Shown here: positions 19,560-30,869 of the stretch, one piece after another
Position numbering within the stretch: position 1 is the stretch's first letter
How the letters are laid out: the number at the start of each line of letters is the position of its first letter
Assembly: GCA_023614405.1 (NCBI GenBank)
Contig: CM042697.1
Coordinates: 300,414,954-300,478,953 of the forward strand
Direction: 5' to 3'
Source of the DNA: Avena insularis
Lineage: Eukaryota; Streptophyta; Magnoliopsida; Poales; Poaceae
Length of the DNA stretch: 64,000 nucleotides
Made by a program: the position numbers and the translations under genes
Notes under the pieces: generated by a model
Seen by the model: only the letters and a program-made list of their open reading frames with translations
The model's database searches: none
What the model was told of the DNA's origin: nothing

Positions 19560-22500
19560 GAGGAGCCTGATGCTGTTGCTGGTAAGTTCAAACTCAATTC
19601 CGTTCCAGCATTTGTTCTCTTTGATACTGGTGCATCTCATTCATTCATATCAAGAGCATTTGTTGAAAGAAATGAACTGCCGGTAGAAACTATTGGGTGT
19701 CCTATAAAAGTAAGTTCTCCCGGTGGAGAAATGATAGTGAATTCAGGATGTCATGATCTAGTCATAGAGTTTGGGAAGTATAAGTTTCCCATTAACTTGA
19801 TAATCCTAAATTCCCAAGGATTGTATGTCATTTTGGGAATGGACTGGATGACTAAGCATAAGGGAGTGATAGATTGTGCCAACCATACTGTCTCACTCAC
19901 AACTCCAGAAAATAAAAGGATCAGATTCAAGACCAATTTTGAAGCAAAAAGGAGTAAGCTAAATTCTCTTAAGGGGGTTAGCATAGACAGTGTGCCAATT
20001 GTGAGTGAATATCCGGATGTGTTTCCGGAAGAATTGTCGGGAATGCCACCAGATAGAGATGTGGAGTTCCTTATTGATTTGCTACCAGGATCTGGACCAA
20101 TATCAAAGAGACCGTACAAGATGTCAGTGGATGAACTGAAAGAACTCAAGAAACAACTTGGAGAGCAGTTGCAGAAAGGATTTATTCAACCAAGTTCTTC
20201 ATCTTGGGGAGCCCCAGTTTTGTTCGTGGAGAAGAAAGATAGAAGTCAAAGGTTATGCATAGATTACCGTTCACTCAATGAGGTGACTATCAAAAACAAA
20301 TACCCTTTTCCAAGAATCAATGACTTGTTTGATCAGTTAGAAGGAGCTTGTGTGTTCTCAAAGATTGATCTCCGGTCAGGTTATTTCCAACTCAAGATAA
20401 GGGAACAAGACATACCTAAGACAACTTTCACCACAAGGTATGGATTGTATGAGTATACCGTGATGCCATTTCGTTTGACCAATGCTCCAGCATACTTTAT
20501 GAATATGATGAACAAGGTGTTCATGGAATTCCTTGATAAGTTTGTTGTCATTTTCATCGATGACATTTTAGTCTACTCCAAGAGCAAAGAAGAACATGAA
20601 GGACATTTGCGTTTGATACTTGAGAAGCTTAGAGAGCATAAACTTTATGCCAAATTCAGCAAGTGTGAATTCTGGTTGAATGAAGTTGGATTTCTTGGAC
20701 ACGTTGTGTCAGGAGATGGTGTAGCAGTTGATCCTGCTAAAGTTTCAGCTGTAACTGAATGGGAATCTCCCAAGTCAGTGAAAGAATTTTGTAGTTTCCT
20801 TGGCTTAGCAGGTTACTACAGAAGGTTCATTGAGAATTTCTCCAAGGTAGCAAAACCCATGACAGAATTGCTAAAGAAAGATAAGAAATTTTCTTGGTCT
20901 GAAGGTTGTGAACTCAGCTTTCAGGAATTGAAGAAGAGACTTGTGACAGCACCAGTCTTGTGTTTGCCAGATTTGGAGAAGGATTTCCAAGTGTATTGTG
21001 ATGCATCTCATCATGGTTTGGGTGAAGTACTTATGCAAGAAGGAAAAGTTGTGGCTTATGCCTCGAGACAACTCAAAACTCATGAAGTGAACTATGCTAC
21101 TCATGATTTAGTGTTAGCCTCTGTTGTCCATGCACTCAAAACATGGAGACACTACCTTTTAGGAAAGCGTTGTGAAGTGTTCACAGATCACAAGAGTTTG
21201 AAGTATATATTCACCCAGAAAGAAATTAACATGAGACAAAGAAGATGGCTAGAACTCATCAAGGACTATGACTTGAGTTTGCAATACCACCCCGGTGAAG
21301 CAAATGTTGTAGCGGATGCTCTAAGTCGTAAGGTTTTTGTGAATGGCCTTACTAAAGGAGAATTGCCAGATGATTTGTGTGCCCAATTTAGAGATATCAG
21401 ATTGGAGATTGTGCCTGAAGGACATCTCATGTCTTTGGATGTTCAACCCACTTTGCTGGACAAGATCAAAGAAGCCCAGAAGACTGATAAGGAAATTGAA
21501 GAAATTAAGGAAAAGATTGGCAAAGGAAAAGCCAAAGGATTCCATGAAGACGAACAGGGTACTTTATGGAATGGGAAACGTATCTGTGTTCCACAAGATC
21601 CGGAGCTTCGGAAACTGATTTTGCAGGAAGCACACAACTCACCGTATTCCATTCATTCGGGTAACACCAAAATGTACATGGATATGAAGGAAAGATTTTG
21701 GTGGAATAATCTCAAGAAGGATATCGCCGAACATATTGCTTTATGTGATGTGTGTAGTAGAGTGAAAGCGGAACATCAGAAACCAGCAGGTTTTCTTCAA
21801 CCACTACCTATTCCTGATTGGAAGTGGGACAAGATTGGTATGGATTTCATTACCGGATTGCCAAGGACCCGGTCAGGATATGATTCTATTTGCGTAGTAG
21901 TGGATCGCCTAACTAAAGTGGCTCATTTCATACCCGTGAAGACAACTTACACAAGTGCTAAGTTAGCCAAGATCTATATGAGCAGAATAGTGTGTCTACA
22001 TGGAGTACCCAAAAGTATTGTGTCAGATAGAGGAACCCAATTCACTTCCCATTTTTGGAGGCAATTACACGAGTCATTGGGAACGAGGTTGGAATTCAGC
22101 ACTGCTTTTCATCCTCAAACTGATGGACAGACAGAAAGGACTAATCAGATTCTTGAAGACATGTTGAGGGCATGTGCCCTAGACTATGTAGCCAGTTGGG
22201 ATGAAAGTCTGCCTTACGCAGAATTTTCTTATAACAACAACTATCAAGCCAGCATTGAGATGGCACCATTTGAGTTTCTCTATGGGAGAAAATGTACCAC
22301 CCCATTACTATGGAATGCTGTGGGAGAAAGAAGTTTGTTTGGACCAGAACTTATCAAAGAAGCTAAAGAGAAGGTCAAGTTGGTTAAGGACAGATTGAAG
22401 ATAGCACAGTCCCGACAGAAAAGCTACGCAGATCCTAAGCGTAGGGAAGTCACCTACGAAGTTGGTGATAGAGCTTATCTTAGAGTGTCACCACTTCGTG

Positions 22501-22928
22501 GAGTGAAGAGGTTCGGAGTCAAAGGAAAGTTGGCCCCAAGATATGTTGGACCATTCAAGATTTTAAGTCATAAAGGAGAAGTTGCTTATGAAATTGAATT
22601 ACCAGAGTCTTTGTCAGCTGTCCATAATGTGTTTCATGTGAGTCAGCTTAAGAAATGTCATCCAGAAATGGAAGAAACTTCTTTGAAGGATACTATACCT
22701 TTAGAAGAGGTTCAGTTGGAGAGTGACCTCACTTATGAGGAGAAACCTATCAAGATTCTTGAGACTGCAGAAAGAGTCACACGGACTAAGACTATCAAGT
22801 TTTGCAAAGTTCAATGGAACCATCATTCCGAAGAGGAAGCAACATGGGAAAGAGAAGATGATCTTCGGAAAGACCACCCTCACCTATTTGCTAGCCAATC
22901 CGAATCTCGAGGGCGAGATTCACCTTAA
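19560..22928 (+). CDS. pol: Pro-Pol of element B: protease, RT, RNase H, integrase, chromodomain
   Basis: The open frame runs from just after the TAG at 19559 to TAA at 22928; the first Met is only at 19731, inside the protease, so start there would lose the active site. Protease: [12 protein letters not shown] near 19618. Reverse transcriptase: [18 protein letters not shown] and catalytic FIDD at 20553-20564. RNase [21 protein letters not shown] and VVADALSRK; the expected Glu of THDLELA is Val (codon 21111-21113). Integrase: HHCC ([18 protein letters not shown]), then Asp in GMDFITGLP, Asp in [11 protein letters not shown] and Glu in [10 protein letters not shown]-terminal chromodomain: [30 protein letters not shown]. 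About 1122 codons without stop, normal for the family. Because of the TAG and the RNase H change it is probably not autonomous now. Confidence 0.93.
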   Translation, partial: EEPDAVAGKFKLNSVPAFVLFDTGASHSFISRAFVERNELPVETIGCPIKVSSPGGEMIVNSGCHDLVIEFGKYKFPINLIILNSQGLYVILGMDWMTKHKGVIDCANHTVSLTTPENKRIRFKTNFEAKRSKLNSLKGVSIDSVPIVSEYPDVFPEELSGMPPDRDVEFLIDLLPGSGPISKRPYKMSVDELKELKKQLGEQLQKGFIQPSSSSWGAPVLFVEKKDRSQRLCIDYRSLNEVTIKNKYPFPRINDLFDQLEGACVFSKIDLRSGYFQLKIREQDIPKTTFTTRYGLYEYTVMPFRLTNAPAYFMNMMNKVFMEFLDKFVVIFIDDILVYSKSKEEHEGHLRLILEKLREHKLYAKFSKCEFWLNEVGFLGHVVSGDGVAVDPAKVSAVTEWESPKSVKEFCSFLGLAGYYRRFIENFSKVAKPMTELLKKDKKFSWSEGCELSFQELKKRLVTAPVLCLPDLEKDFQVYCDASHHGLGEVLMQEGKVVAYASRQLKTHEVNYATHDLVLASVVHALKTWRHYLLGKRCEVFTDHKSLKYIFTQKEINMRQRRWLELIKDYDLSLQYHPGEANVVADALSRKVFVNGLTKGELPDDLCAQFRDIRLEIVPEGHLMSLDVQPTLLDKIKEAQKTDKEIEEIKEKIGKGKAKGFHEDEQGTLWNGKRICVPQDPELRKLILQEAHNSPYSIHSGNTKMYMDMKERFWWNNLKKDIAEHIALCDVCSRVKAEHQKPAGFLQPLPIPDWKWDKIGMDFITGLPRTRSGYDSICVVVDRLTKVAHFIPVKTTYTSAKLAKIYMSRIVCLHGVPKSIVSDRGTQFTSHFWRQLHESLGTRLEFSTAFHPQTDGQTERTNQILEDMLRACALDYVASWDESLPYAEFSYNNNYQASIEMAPFEFLYGRKCTTPLLWNAVGERSLFGPELIKEAKEKVKLVKDRLKIAQSRQKSYADPKRREVTYEVGDRAYLRVSPLRGVKRFGVKGKLAPRYVGPFKILSHKGEVAYEIELPESLSAVHNVFHVSQLKKCHPEMEETSLKDTIPLEEVQLESDLTYEEKPIKILETAERVTRTKTIKFCKVQWNHHSEEEATWEREDDLRKDHPHLFASQSESRGRDSP

Positions 22929-22940
22929 GGGGGTTAGATT
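22927..22940 (+). other. Polypurine tract of element B
   Basis: AAGGGGG followed by TTAGATT immediately before the 3' LTR, overlapping the end of pol. It is preceded by the CTCGAGGGCGAGAT block also seen before the other LTRs. Confidence 0.8.
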
Positions 22941-25900
22941 TGTAACATCCCTAAAATCATGTTTCAAACTCAGGCATATCATCCATGCATCCATGATCAT
23001 ATAGAGTTCATTTCAAACAAATCATTTCAAAAACAGGAGCATATGAGCTCATTATTTTATGTGATCAGCATTTGAAACAAATGCTACTCTCCAATGGGAG
23101 ATTGTTGTTCAAGAAACCAAACTTTGTTGTCTTATTGCTCTCAGGTTGTATTGCTAGATTGCTAAGATTTAAACCAAAGTTTCAAAATAAATATGATTTG
23201 AAAACCAATTTCAAAACCTATTCAAACTAGTGCTATGCCACTGCTTATTTTATTTTATTCCAAGTGACCAAGCCAATTCAAAGTGACCACTTGGTTTTAT
23301 GCCTAGAAATGTGACTGTTGCACACTACAAAAATCTTGAAAAGATTTGAATTCAAATAGATTTTGAAATCATTTGAATTTGGTTCCTGAAATTGAAAACA
23401 GAAAAAGAAAAGGAGAAAAGAAATGGAAAAAGGCCAGCGCTACCTAACTAGCCCAACAATGGATTCAGCCCACTAAGCCCACCCGGGTTCCCCCTCTCTC
23501 TCTCACTCGTAGGCGAACCCACCAGGTCACTGATCACACGACCCCACCCCCTCTCTGTTTCACTCGCTGACTGGTGGACCTCGCCAGCTCATCCTCATCT
23601 TCCCCAAACCGCGCCCACGACCGTTCCCTCCGCCATTCACTGCCGCGTTGATTCCTCGCTTAATTGCCCTTGATACCGTGCGTAATTCTCGCCCCCGCTC
23701 TGGCTATAAGACCACCTCCCCCTCATGGCCATTTCCCCCAACACAGCCAGACAGAAACGCCCCCAGGCTGCCCGCAATCATCCTCGCGCCGCCGCAGAGA
23801 AAGCTCACTCCGGCGACCAATCCCGGTGAGCCCCGTGCGCCCCTTCTTCTCTGGTTCTTGCAGACAGCATCGCCACTTCCTTGCGCACCTACTGACACCG
23901 TTGGTTCCTTCTATACCGCCCCAGGTCGTCGTCTTCGACAAGCACAGCAAGGCTCCGACGATGTCCTCAACTCCGGTGATTAAATTCGGTGAGCCCTTTG
24001 TTTCCCTTCACCTATGATTCACACGATCATGTTCGCCTTAGTCTTGCGCATCTCCTGATGCCGTCTGTTCATCCTAGGGTGACCAGGAGCGTCGCCAACG
24101 TCGTCGTCCACCCGAGCCCGACGCTGACAGCAACTCCGACGAGCCCGTGCAGCCGTGTCCATGCGCCCCTTGCCAAGCCGTCGCTAGGTTGAGCATCAGT
24201 GCATCGCCACGATTCTGGTAAGCATCTCCGACGACCCCAGAGCCACCTGTAGCGCCGCGCCGCTGACCGAGCTCGCCGCTGCCAGTAGCCACCGCCAGCG
24301 CCGCCCATCTGTGGTCGATTGATCCAGGACCGTAGGATCTAGATCCAGCACAAATAAACAGATCACTTATCGAAGCGTTACGAATAGATCTAGGCCGTGC
24401 AGATTAAGTAGATCTAACAGCTCACAGACGCGATCCTGAGCGAACCGGTATGCACCAATCAGATTAAGACGCGTGGCTAGAGTTTAGGTTTATAATCAGG
24501 ATTTAAATCTATTAGATGTTTGAATTTGATTTAGCCATAACTTTTGATCCCCACGTCCAAATTTGAATCAGGAGAACAAGCCCTTTCTAAATATGCAATG
24601 TGTTTAATGTTTTGCTTCGGTTAAAATGGTTTTATTTACAGAAACATGTGTAGGGCTATTTTGAGTATATGAATTGTTTAAGAAATGTTTTAAGGTTTAA
24701 ATAAATGTTTTTTGGCAAGTTTTGAACTTGTTTATGAACCAGTACTGTACACTTGCTTTGTTGAGTTTTAAAAACCATCACATATCATATTGCATGCATC
24801 ATATATTTTTGTTTGTATATATTTTGTATGTGATTGTTGCTATGATTTTATGTGTAGATTTTGGTGCCAATAGTGATTGTGATTGTGAGGAGTGTAGCTA
24901 CTCTCCAAACTACCAAGGCAAGTGGTGCTTCATGATATTTTTATCCCTATGTTTTCTACTAAGCATTAGAAATATTTTGCTAGTCTTGCATGTTATATTT
25001 TGCTTATAAGCCATGTTGGGAAATCCTAGTAGTTGTATAATTGCTAGGAAAATTTCTAAGTTAAGATGCTTATCTATGCCATGCTTAGCCTAGCTAATAG
25101 CAACCAAGGGTGGTGAAAATATACATGCTATGATAAAAATATTTCTAAGTCTTTGGACTTGTGTTTTGCCTAATAAAACAACTAAGTAAATGAAACACCT
25201 GGGTGGAATGGAAGGAATGGTTTATGTTGAGTGGTTACACAAGGCCCATTTCTATGGTTTACCTTGTGTATCTCACTTGTGGAAAGCCACCCAGGAACAA
25301 AGAGATTTTAGAGGCCAAATGTTAAGAAGCTTCTAGTGCAGCCACTTGGCAATATGGGCTCTGCCAGGATCACATAGGTTGCTAGAACTTAGCCATTTGG
25401 ACAGTTGGTGGTAGTGGGATGATAGGTTGGAACGCGTCCATTTGGTCTAAGGGAAGGCTTCTGAAAGGTCCTGTCTTGGTGAAAATCAAGGCTTGTGGGG
25501 AAAGTGCACAACCTCTGCAGATGGAAGAATCTAAGTACTTAGCCATGTCCCTGGAAAAGGACAACTTGAGCATCAAGACATGGAAGCTGTCAAGAATCTC
25601 CTCATCCCAATTTCTAAGTAAAACTTGTGGGTGAAGGACCTCAATGTCTATTGGTGGTTCCTTGGGAAAAGTTTTGACAAAGAAAAACTTAGTGATTTCA
25701 ACTAATAGGAAAAACCTATTTTGAGCAAAGCAAGCCTAAGCTACACTTAGCCAAATTGCATATAGTATCTAGTCCACCAAATATTATACTAAGGTATCAC
25801 TTGCCAATACTATTCCAATGTATTGACCCACTGTGGCTGTAACTTGTGATGTTGCAGGTTACTCTGATGAGGATTAGGAGTCATGAGTCTACACTCAACA

Positions 25901-26130
25901 TGTTTGCCTATGGCACATGAAGATGATGACTTTTATCTATTTACTTATTTAAACTCTTGTACTAGGCCTGTGGCCTTGGAGTTGTAAAGACTATGTTTGT
26001 CTCTGGAATGACTGTAATAATGACCTTTGTTTCTGTGTACTTCATCTTAAAATGTGGATGCTAGCATTGATCCAGGGACTAGCATTGCAATCACAGGGAT
26101 CCTTTTCCTTTATAAAGGAGGGATCTTACA
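22941..26130 (+). repeat. 3' LTR of element B (3190 bp)
   Basis: Starts TGTAACATCCCT and ends GGGATCTTACA, nearly collinear with the 5' LTR. It lacks three small segments present in the 5' LTR (see that entry). The TATA-like element is at 23705 and the donor-like CTG|GTAAGC near 24216. The open frames here (23648-24017, 24722-25009, 25382-25634) mirror those in the 5' LTR and are not genes. Confidence 0.92.
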
Positions 26131-26177
26131 ACATCTGAGCTTAGCCTATTTCTATGGTCTAATGCTGGGATGTTATA
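26131..26177 (-). mobile_element. Right remnant of gypsy LTR E
   Basis: Continuation of 10152-13368 after element B: the duplicated ACATC, then 42 bp ending GGGATGTTATA. On the minus strand it is the LTR start with TG changed to TA. LINE sequence follows directly. Confidence 0.6.
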
Positions 26178-26189
26178 GCCACCCTCCGT

Positions 26190-28066
26190 GGCTGGATCAG
26201 AAAAGAGCTTATCCATAGCCTCTCCTTCATGGTGGCGAACTTCTTCCCCTCTCTACTACTGATACCACTCCACCTGAAATCCACGTCATATTGAGTGACA
26301 AAGTTTGGCATCAAGGGCCAAAACCTTCTTTCACTTAGATCTTCGAGGTCTATGGCATGGAGAACAAGACTCGAGGCAGGGGTAAGGGGCGAGGTGGTGG
26401 TGGCAGAGGAGACCACTGGTAGCGAGCACCATCGCAACCGGTACAACAACCAGCATTTGGGTACGGTTTTCAACAGCCTCCACCAAATCAATAAGGATAG
26501 ATGATGCCACCCCCTTAGTATGGTTCCTTCCCCCTTCAATTTCCTCCCATGGCCATATGGAAAACCTCCACCCCAACCCTTCCCCAGGCAATTTCACATG
26601 CCATGGCAATAGACACCCCCAGGGTACACTGGGCAATGGATACCTCAATAGCCAAATGCAGCAGCCTCCATAGCAGAGAGCATAGGGGAACAACCGCAAC
26701 TCTTAGATGGGGAAGAATCAGAAGCAGAAGAATCGGAAGCAGAAGTTCCCTCCTCATACAAAGTGGAGGAGATTTCTAGTTACCCTAGATTTGGACTCCC
26801 CAAGGAGGGTGTTTTTGTGAAGGTTCATGTGTGGAATGGGGCTCTAGACTACTATGCTGAACTCTAGGATATTTGGTTGTAAATCAAAGGTCTAAATCCG
26901 TCTTGGTGCAAGTGGCCCACTCTTATGCTATTTGTGACTATTTTTGGTATTATGAAAGATGTGGATTGGTATGGGATGTTCAGATCCTTTTATGAGACAG
27001 TCAGGGTAAAGATAAAATGTAGGGACCACACTAAGATCCCAACTACCATGATCTTCGAGATTGGGGGAGTGCTATTATAGATTCACATTAGTGTTGAGGG
27101 GTCTGCTAGTGTGGTCAATGTGGAAGAGGATGACCCTAATAACATTCATCCTCCAAACCCTAATGAGCACAGTGATCACCAAGAGGATCAGCCACCAAAA
27201 GCTAAGAGAACATGTGATAAAATGGATACTGACTCTAGTGCTGGGGTTAGCAAGAATCCAAGCACTCTTGCTCCTGATCAACAGAAGAGCAATGATAAAT
27301 CCAATGCTAACTAGAAATTCTTGCTGGTCTAGCTGATAAAGTACAAAAATTAGCTCACATCTATTTGGACGGAAGGGGAGCAGCTTTTTCAGGTTCCAGC
27401 AAAATCACCCCCATTATGGATGAAGAAGAAATGGAAAGGTCGAAAGTCATGGACTAGATGCAGACTTACAATTCAGATGAAGCTTGTGTCAACCTGATGT
27501 AGGAAATGGAGCTGGACAATGAGAGTACATTTTTCTATAAGTATCTAGACAGAGAACTTTGCCAATAGGATATTCAGAGACAAGAGGAAGAGATTGCTGC
27601 TCTGGAAAAAGCAGTTGCCAAGAACCAACAAACCAAAAGAAAATGGGGTCCAATTTGTGGTGCAAGACACAGTTCCAGGTTCAATGATAAGGAAGGAAAA
27701 ACCATAATGCAGAGATCTCAGGAAATCACCATGAAGAGGAACCTGGAGAAAACAACCTTTGCTGCATCAAAATTAAAATGTATAATCAAGCAAAACCCTT
27801 TTGGTGTGCTAGCACCTAGTAATCTTAGAGGGATGGCTAATACTATTGGTGTTAACCTTCCTGATCTAGATGACTGCTCCTCTGGTATTTCTCATTCTAG
27901 TAATGTAGATGTACATTTGCCACCTATTATTTATTTACATGATTCTACTTCTCAAAACCATCTGGAGGATGGAAATTATGAGGATGATTCTCGTGATGTT
28001 TTAAGCTGGTCCCTTGTGGGGAAACATAGGCAGGGAAAGCACCCCAAAAAAGTTAGTTTCCAATGA
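26190..28066 (+). pseudogene. LINE ORF1 remnant
   Basis: Frames with frequent stops and shifts. Visible pieces: a Gly/Arg-rich stretch (TRGRGKGRGGGGRGD) near 26355-26420 followed by Gln/Pro-rich sequence; then LQIKGLNPSWCKWPTL, GMFRSFYETVRVKIKC and TKIPTTMIFEI (about 26875-27065), resembling the nucleic-acid-binding ORF1 region of plant LINEs with a DUF4283-like domain. Next an acidic/Pro-rich linker (VNVEEDDPNNIHPPN, 27117-27314) and a helical stretch (EEEIAALEKAVAKNQQTKRK) near 27585. The last open piece, 27707-28066, ends SLVGKHRQGKHPKKVSFQ just before ORF2. It would bind element RNA; this copy is dead. Confidence 0.7.
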
Positions 28067-30869
28067 ATTGTGTTTTTGGAACCCTAAGGGGATTCAAGCC
28101 CTAGGTAGGAAAAATGCAATAATTGACCTTTTCAATAAAACTCATGCGCAATGTTCGTTTCCAAGAGACCAATAAAGAGGTTCTTTATGTCAATTATTTG
28201 AATTCCTTAGTTGGTAATAGGATGTTTGATTCGAAAGCTTTACCTGCTGTAGGCTCTGCTGGAGGCATAGTAGCAGGTGTAGATTTAGATTACTTTGATG
28301 TGATTAGTTTGTAAGTTTAATATTTTTCAGTTTCTATCATTGTCAAGACAAAGGCCAAAGACACTTTAGTTAGGATTATTACAGTTTATGGGTCTTCCTA
28401 TGAAGACAAGAAAGAGGCTTTTATTTCATAATTTCGTACCCTCTTTGTTGATTATAGTGTTCATAATATTATTGGTGGTGACTTTAATATTGTTAGATTC
28501 CAAAGTAATAAAACCAATGGAAACATATATCACAAATGGAGTGATAAATTTAATGCTTGGATCAAAATTTGGAGCCTACTTGAAGTTAAATTAAGCAATA
28601 GGAGGTTTACTTGGGGGAATAATAGAGAAAACTTGATCATGTCTAACATTGATAGGGTTTTTTGTAATGTAGAGTTAGACCAAATTTCCCCCTATCCTTA
28701 GCTAGGGCTCTCCTCGGGCTTGGTAGTGATCACACACTCATTCTGTGGGAATTTGGGTGTGGGATCACACCTAAGCCTGCTACTTATAGATTGGAAAAAT
28801 GCTGCCTTATGAGGGAGGATTTCAAAAAGCATACCATAGAAAACTGGTCTAAGCCTATTACAGGAAAATATGTAGTTGACATATGGGAAAATAAAACAAG
28901 GATATTTAGGAAATGGTCTAAAGGGTGGAGCAGGAATAATGAATCTAGATCAGGAACCTTAAAGAAACCTCATGGAAGAATATGATTTGTTAGATGTCAA
29001 ATCTAAAACAATAGAACTCTCTGTTGATGAACAAAATAGGATGAAGTAAATATATTCTGAAATGAATGTTCTATGGTTAAAACAAGAAGTTAAAGCAAAA
29101 AAAGATCCATACATAGGGATATTAAAGGAGGGGATAGAAACACAGCTTATTTTCATGTTTTTTCTAAGTAAAGGAGGAAAATATTAGTCCACTCTCTTGA
29201 TGGGCCTGATGGGACTGTCAATGAAGAGGGTGAGATGATGGAAGTAGCCACCTCCTTCTATAAGGACCTCTTCAAAAAATAAGACTCCTCTGGTTGTAGT
29301 TTAGATGAGGATTTCTTTTTGTCCTAGTGAAAAAGTCATTAAGGAACAAAATCATATGCTTGAGGCTCCTTTTACTAAGGAAGAAGTCTAACAGGCTATG
29401 TTTCATTCCTACTCAGATGGGGCCCCAGGTCCTGATGGGATGTCCTTTTATTCTATCAACATTTTTGCGATGTGGTCAGAAATGATCTTATGGCAGTGTT
29501 TGCTGACTTCTATCATGGAAAGTTAGATATTTACAGATTGAATTTTGCCGTTTTGACTCTTATCCCAAAAGAACCTCAGGCTAGTAGTATAAAAAAATTA
29601 TTCCTATTAGCCTCCTTAAATGTGTTTTCAGAAAATTACTAAGGTTCTTACGAATAGATTGGCCTTGATCATGGGTGTCATCACTTCCTCTAACCAATCT
29701 GCCTTTATCAAAGGCAGATTCATTTTGGAAAGTGTGGTCACTGCCCATGAGGTCATTCACTCTATTTATTATGATAAAAGTCAAAGGCTAGTTCTCAAGT
29801 TAGACTATGAGAAGGATTTTAACAAAGTATATTTAAATTTCCTTTTAGACTTGCTAGCTAAAAAAGGCTTTAGCCCAAAAACTATTACTTGTATTAAAGC
29901 CATCATACATGGTGGTTATGTAGGTGTTAAGCTCAATAATACCATTGGTAATTTCTTTGTCACTTGGAAAGGGCTCAGACAGGGATACCCCATTTTCCAT
30001 GTATTGTTTAATTTGTTTCTTGATGTCTTAATTCTAGTTAATTAAAGATTATAGTGCTGATCTAATTATGGGTCTATGTTCTGATCTTTACCGTGATGGT
30101 GTCATCTAACTCCAATATGCAGATGACACCATCTTGTTTTCTGCTAATAATCCTGTCTATGCTACTAACCTCAAGTGGGTTTTAACATGATTTGAACAAG
30201 TATGCGGGATGAAAACTAAGTACTCTAAGAGTGAATTCATTCCTTTAGGCCTTGAGGGAGATGATATCCTCACGTTCTCTAACATTTTGGGCTATGCTGT
30301 TGGCACCTTCCCCATGAAATACCTAGGGATTCCTCTACATTATGAGAAGTTAAGAAGGGAGGATATCTAGCCTCTAATTGATAAAATTCTCAAAAAGATT
30401 GCTGGTTGGAGAGGAAAGTTGTTTTCCTATGCTGCTAGACTAACTCTCATCAAAGTTTGTCTAGCAAGTATTCCTATATATCTTCTTTCTTTTTCAGGTT
30501 TCCAAAATGGGCCCTACTTAATCAACTCATAGATGGAAACATGTTTTTGGAATGATTTTGAAGGGCACGGGAAGCTGCATTTAGCTAGCTAGAAACTAGT
30601 ATGTCAGAAGAAATAATTTGGGGGTTTAGGAATCCCTGACTTGGCTAATGTTATTTGTAATGAACATAATAAAACTGTGCAGCTGATGTGGGTTGGATCT
30701 TCCCTAAAACTGACATTTAGGAGAAATCTTATTGCTAAGCTCATGGCTCAATAGTACGAGTTATAGGGGATTTCTTCTGGTATTTTTTTAACTCTAATAT
30801 TGATGCTTTAATTTGTAAATATGACATCAAAGGACTATACTCTACTACTTATTTTTATTCTATCATTAA
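28063..30869 (+). pseudogene. LINE ORF2 remnant, 5' part: endonuclease and reverse transcriptase
   Basis: ATG at 28063 follows ORF1 closely. The endonuclease (EEP fold) is recognisable in QETNKEVLY, GSAGGIVAGVDLDYFDVIS (28150-28310), NIDRVF and LGSDHTLIL (to about 28745). The reverse transcriptase follows: DGAPGPDGMSF near 29420, IPISL-like remnant, NQSAFIKGRFILESV, LKLDYEKDFNKV, GLRQGYP (29690-29990), catalytic YADD in QYADDTILF near 30115-30135, then MKYLGIPLHYEKLRREDI and GWRGKLFSYAARLTLIK. More than ten stops or frameshifts. The coding sequence runs to 30869, where a 5.66 kb LTR insertion splits it. Confidence 0.85.
30865..30869. repeat. Target-site duplication ATTAA, left copy
   Basis: ATTAA here and at 36529-36533 flank the LTR insertion in the LINE. 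Removing the insert and one copy restores LINE continuity. Confidence 0.9.

Larger units (their letters stand above)
13369..26130 (+). mobile_element. Complete chromovirus (Ty3/Gypsy) retrotransposon 'B', 12.8 kb
   Basis: Bounded by direct repeats starting TGTAACATC and ending ATCTTACA (13369-16601 and 22941-26130) and flanked by a perfect 5-bp duplication, ACATC, at 13364-13368 and 26131-26135. Contents in order: LTR, Met-tRNA primer site, accessory ORF 1 (one frameshift), accessory coiled-coil ORF 2, gag, an in-frame TAG, pro-RT-RNaseH-INT-chromodomain, polypurine tract, LTR. The long LTRs, Met primer site and chromodomain suggest the Tekay/Del group of chromoviruses; the group is inference. 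The LTRs differ by several small indels and substitutions, so the insertion is not very recent. Confidence 0.93.
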
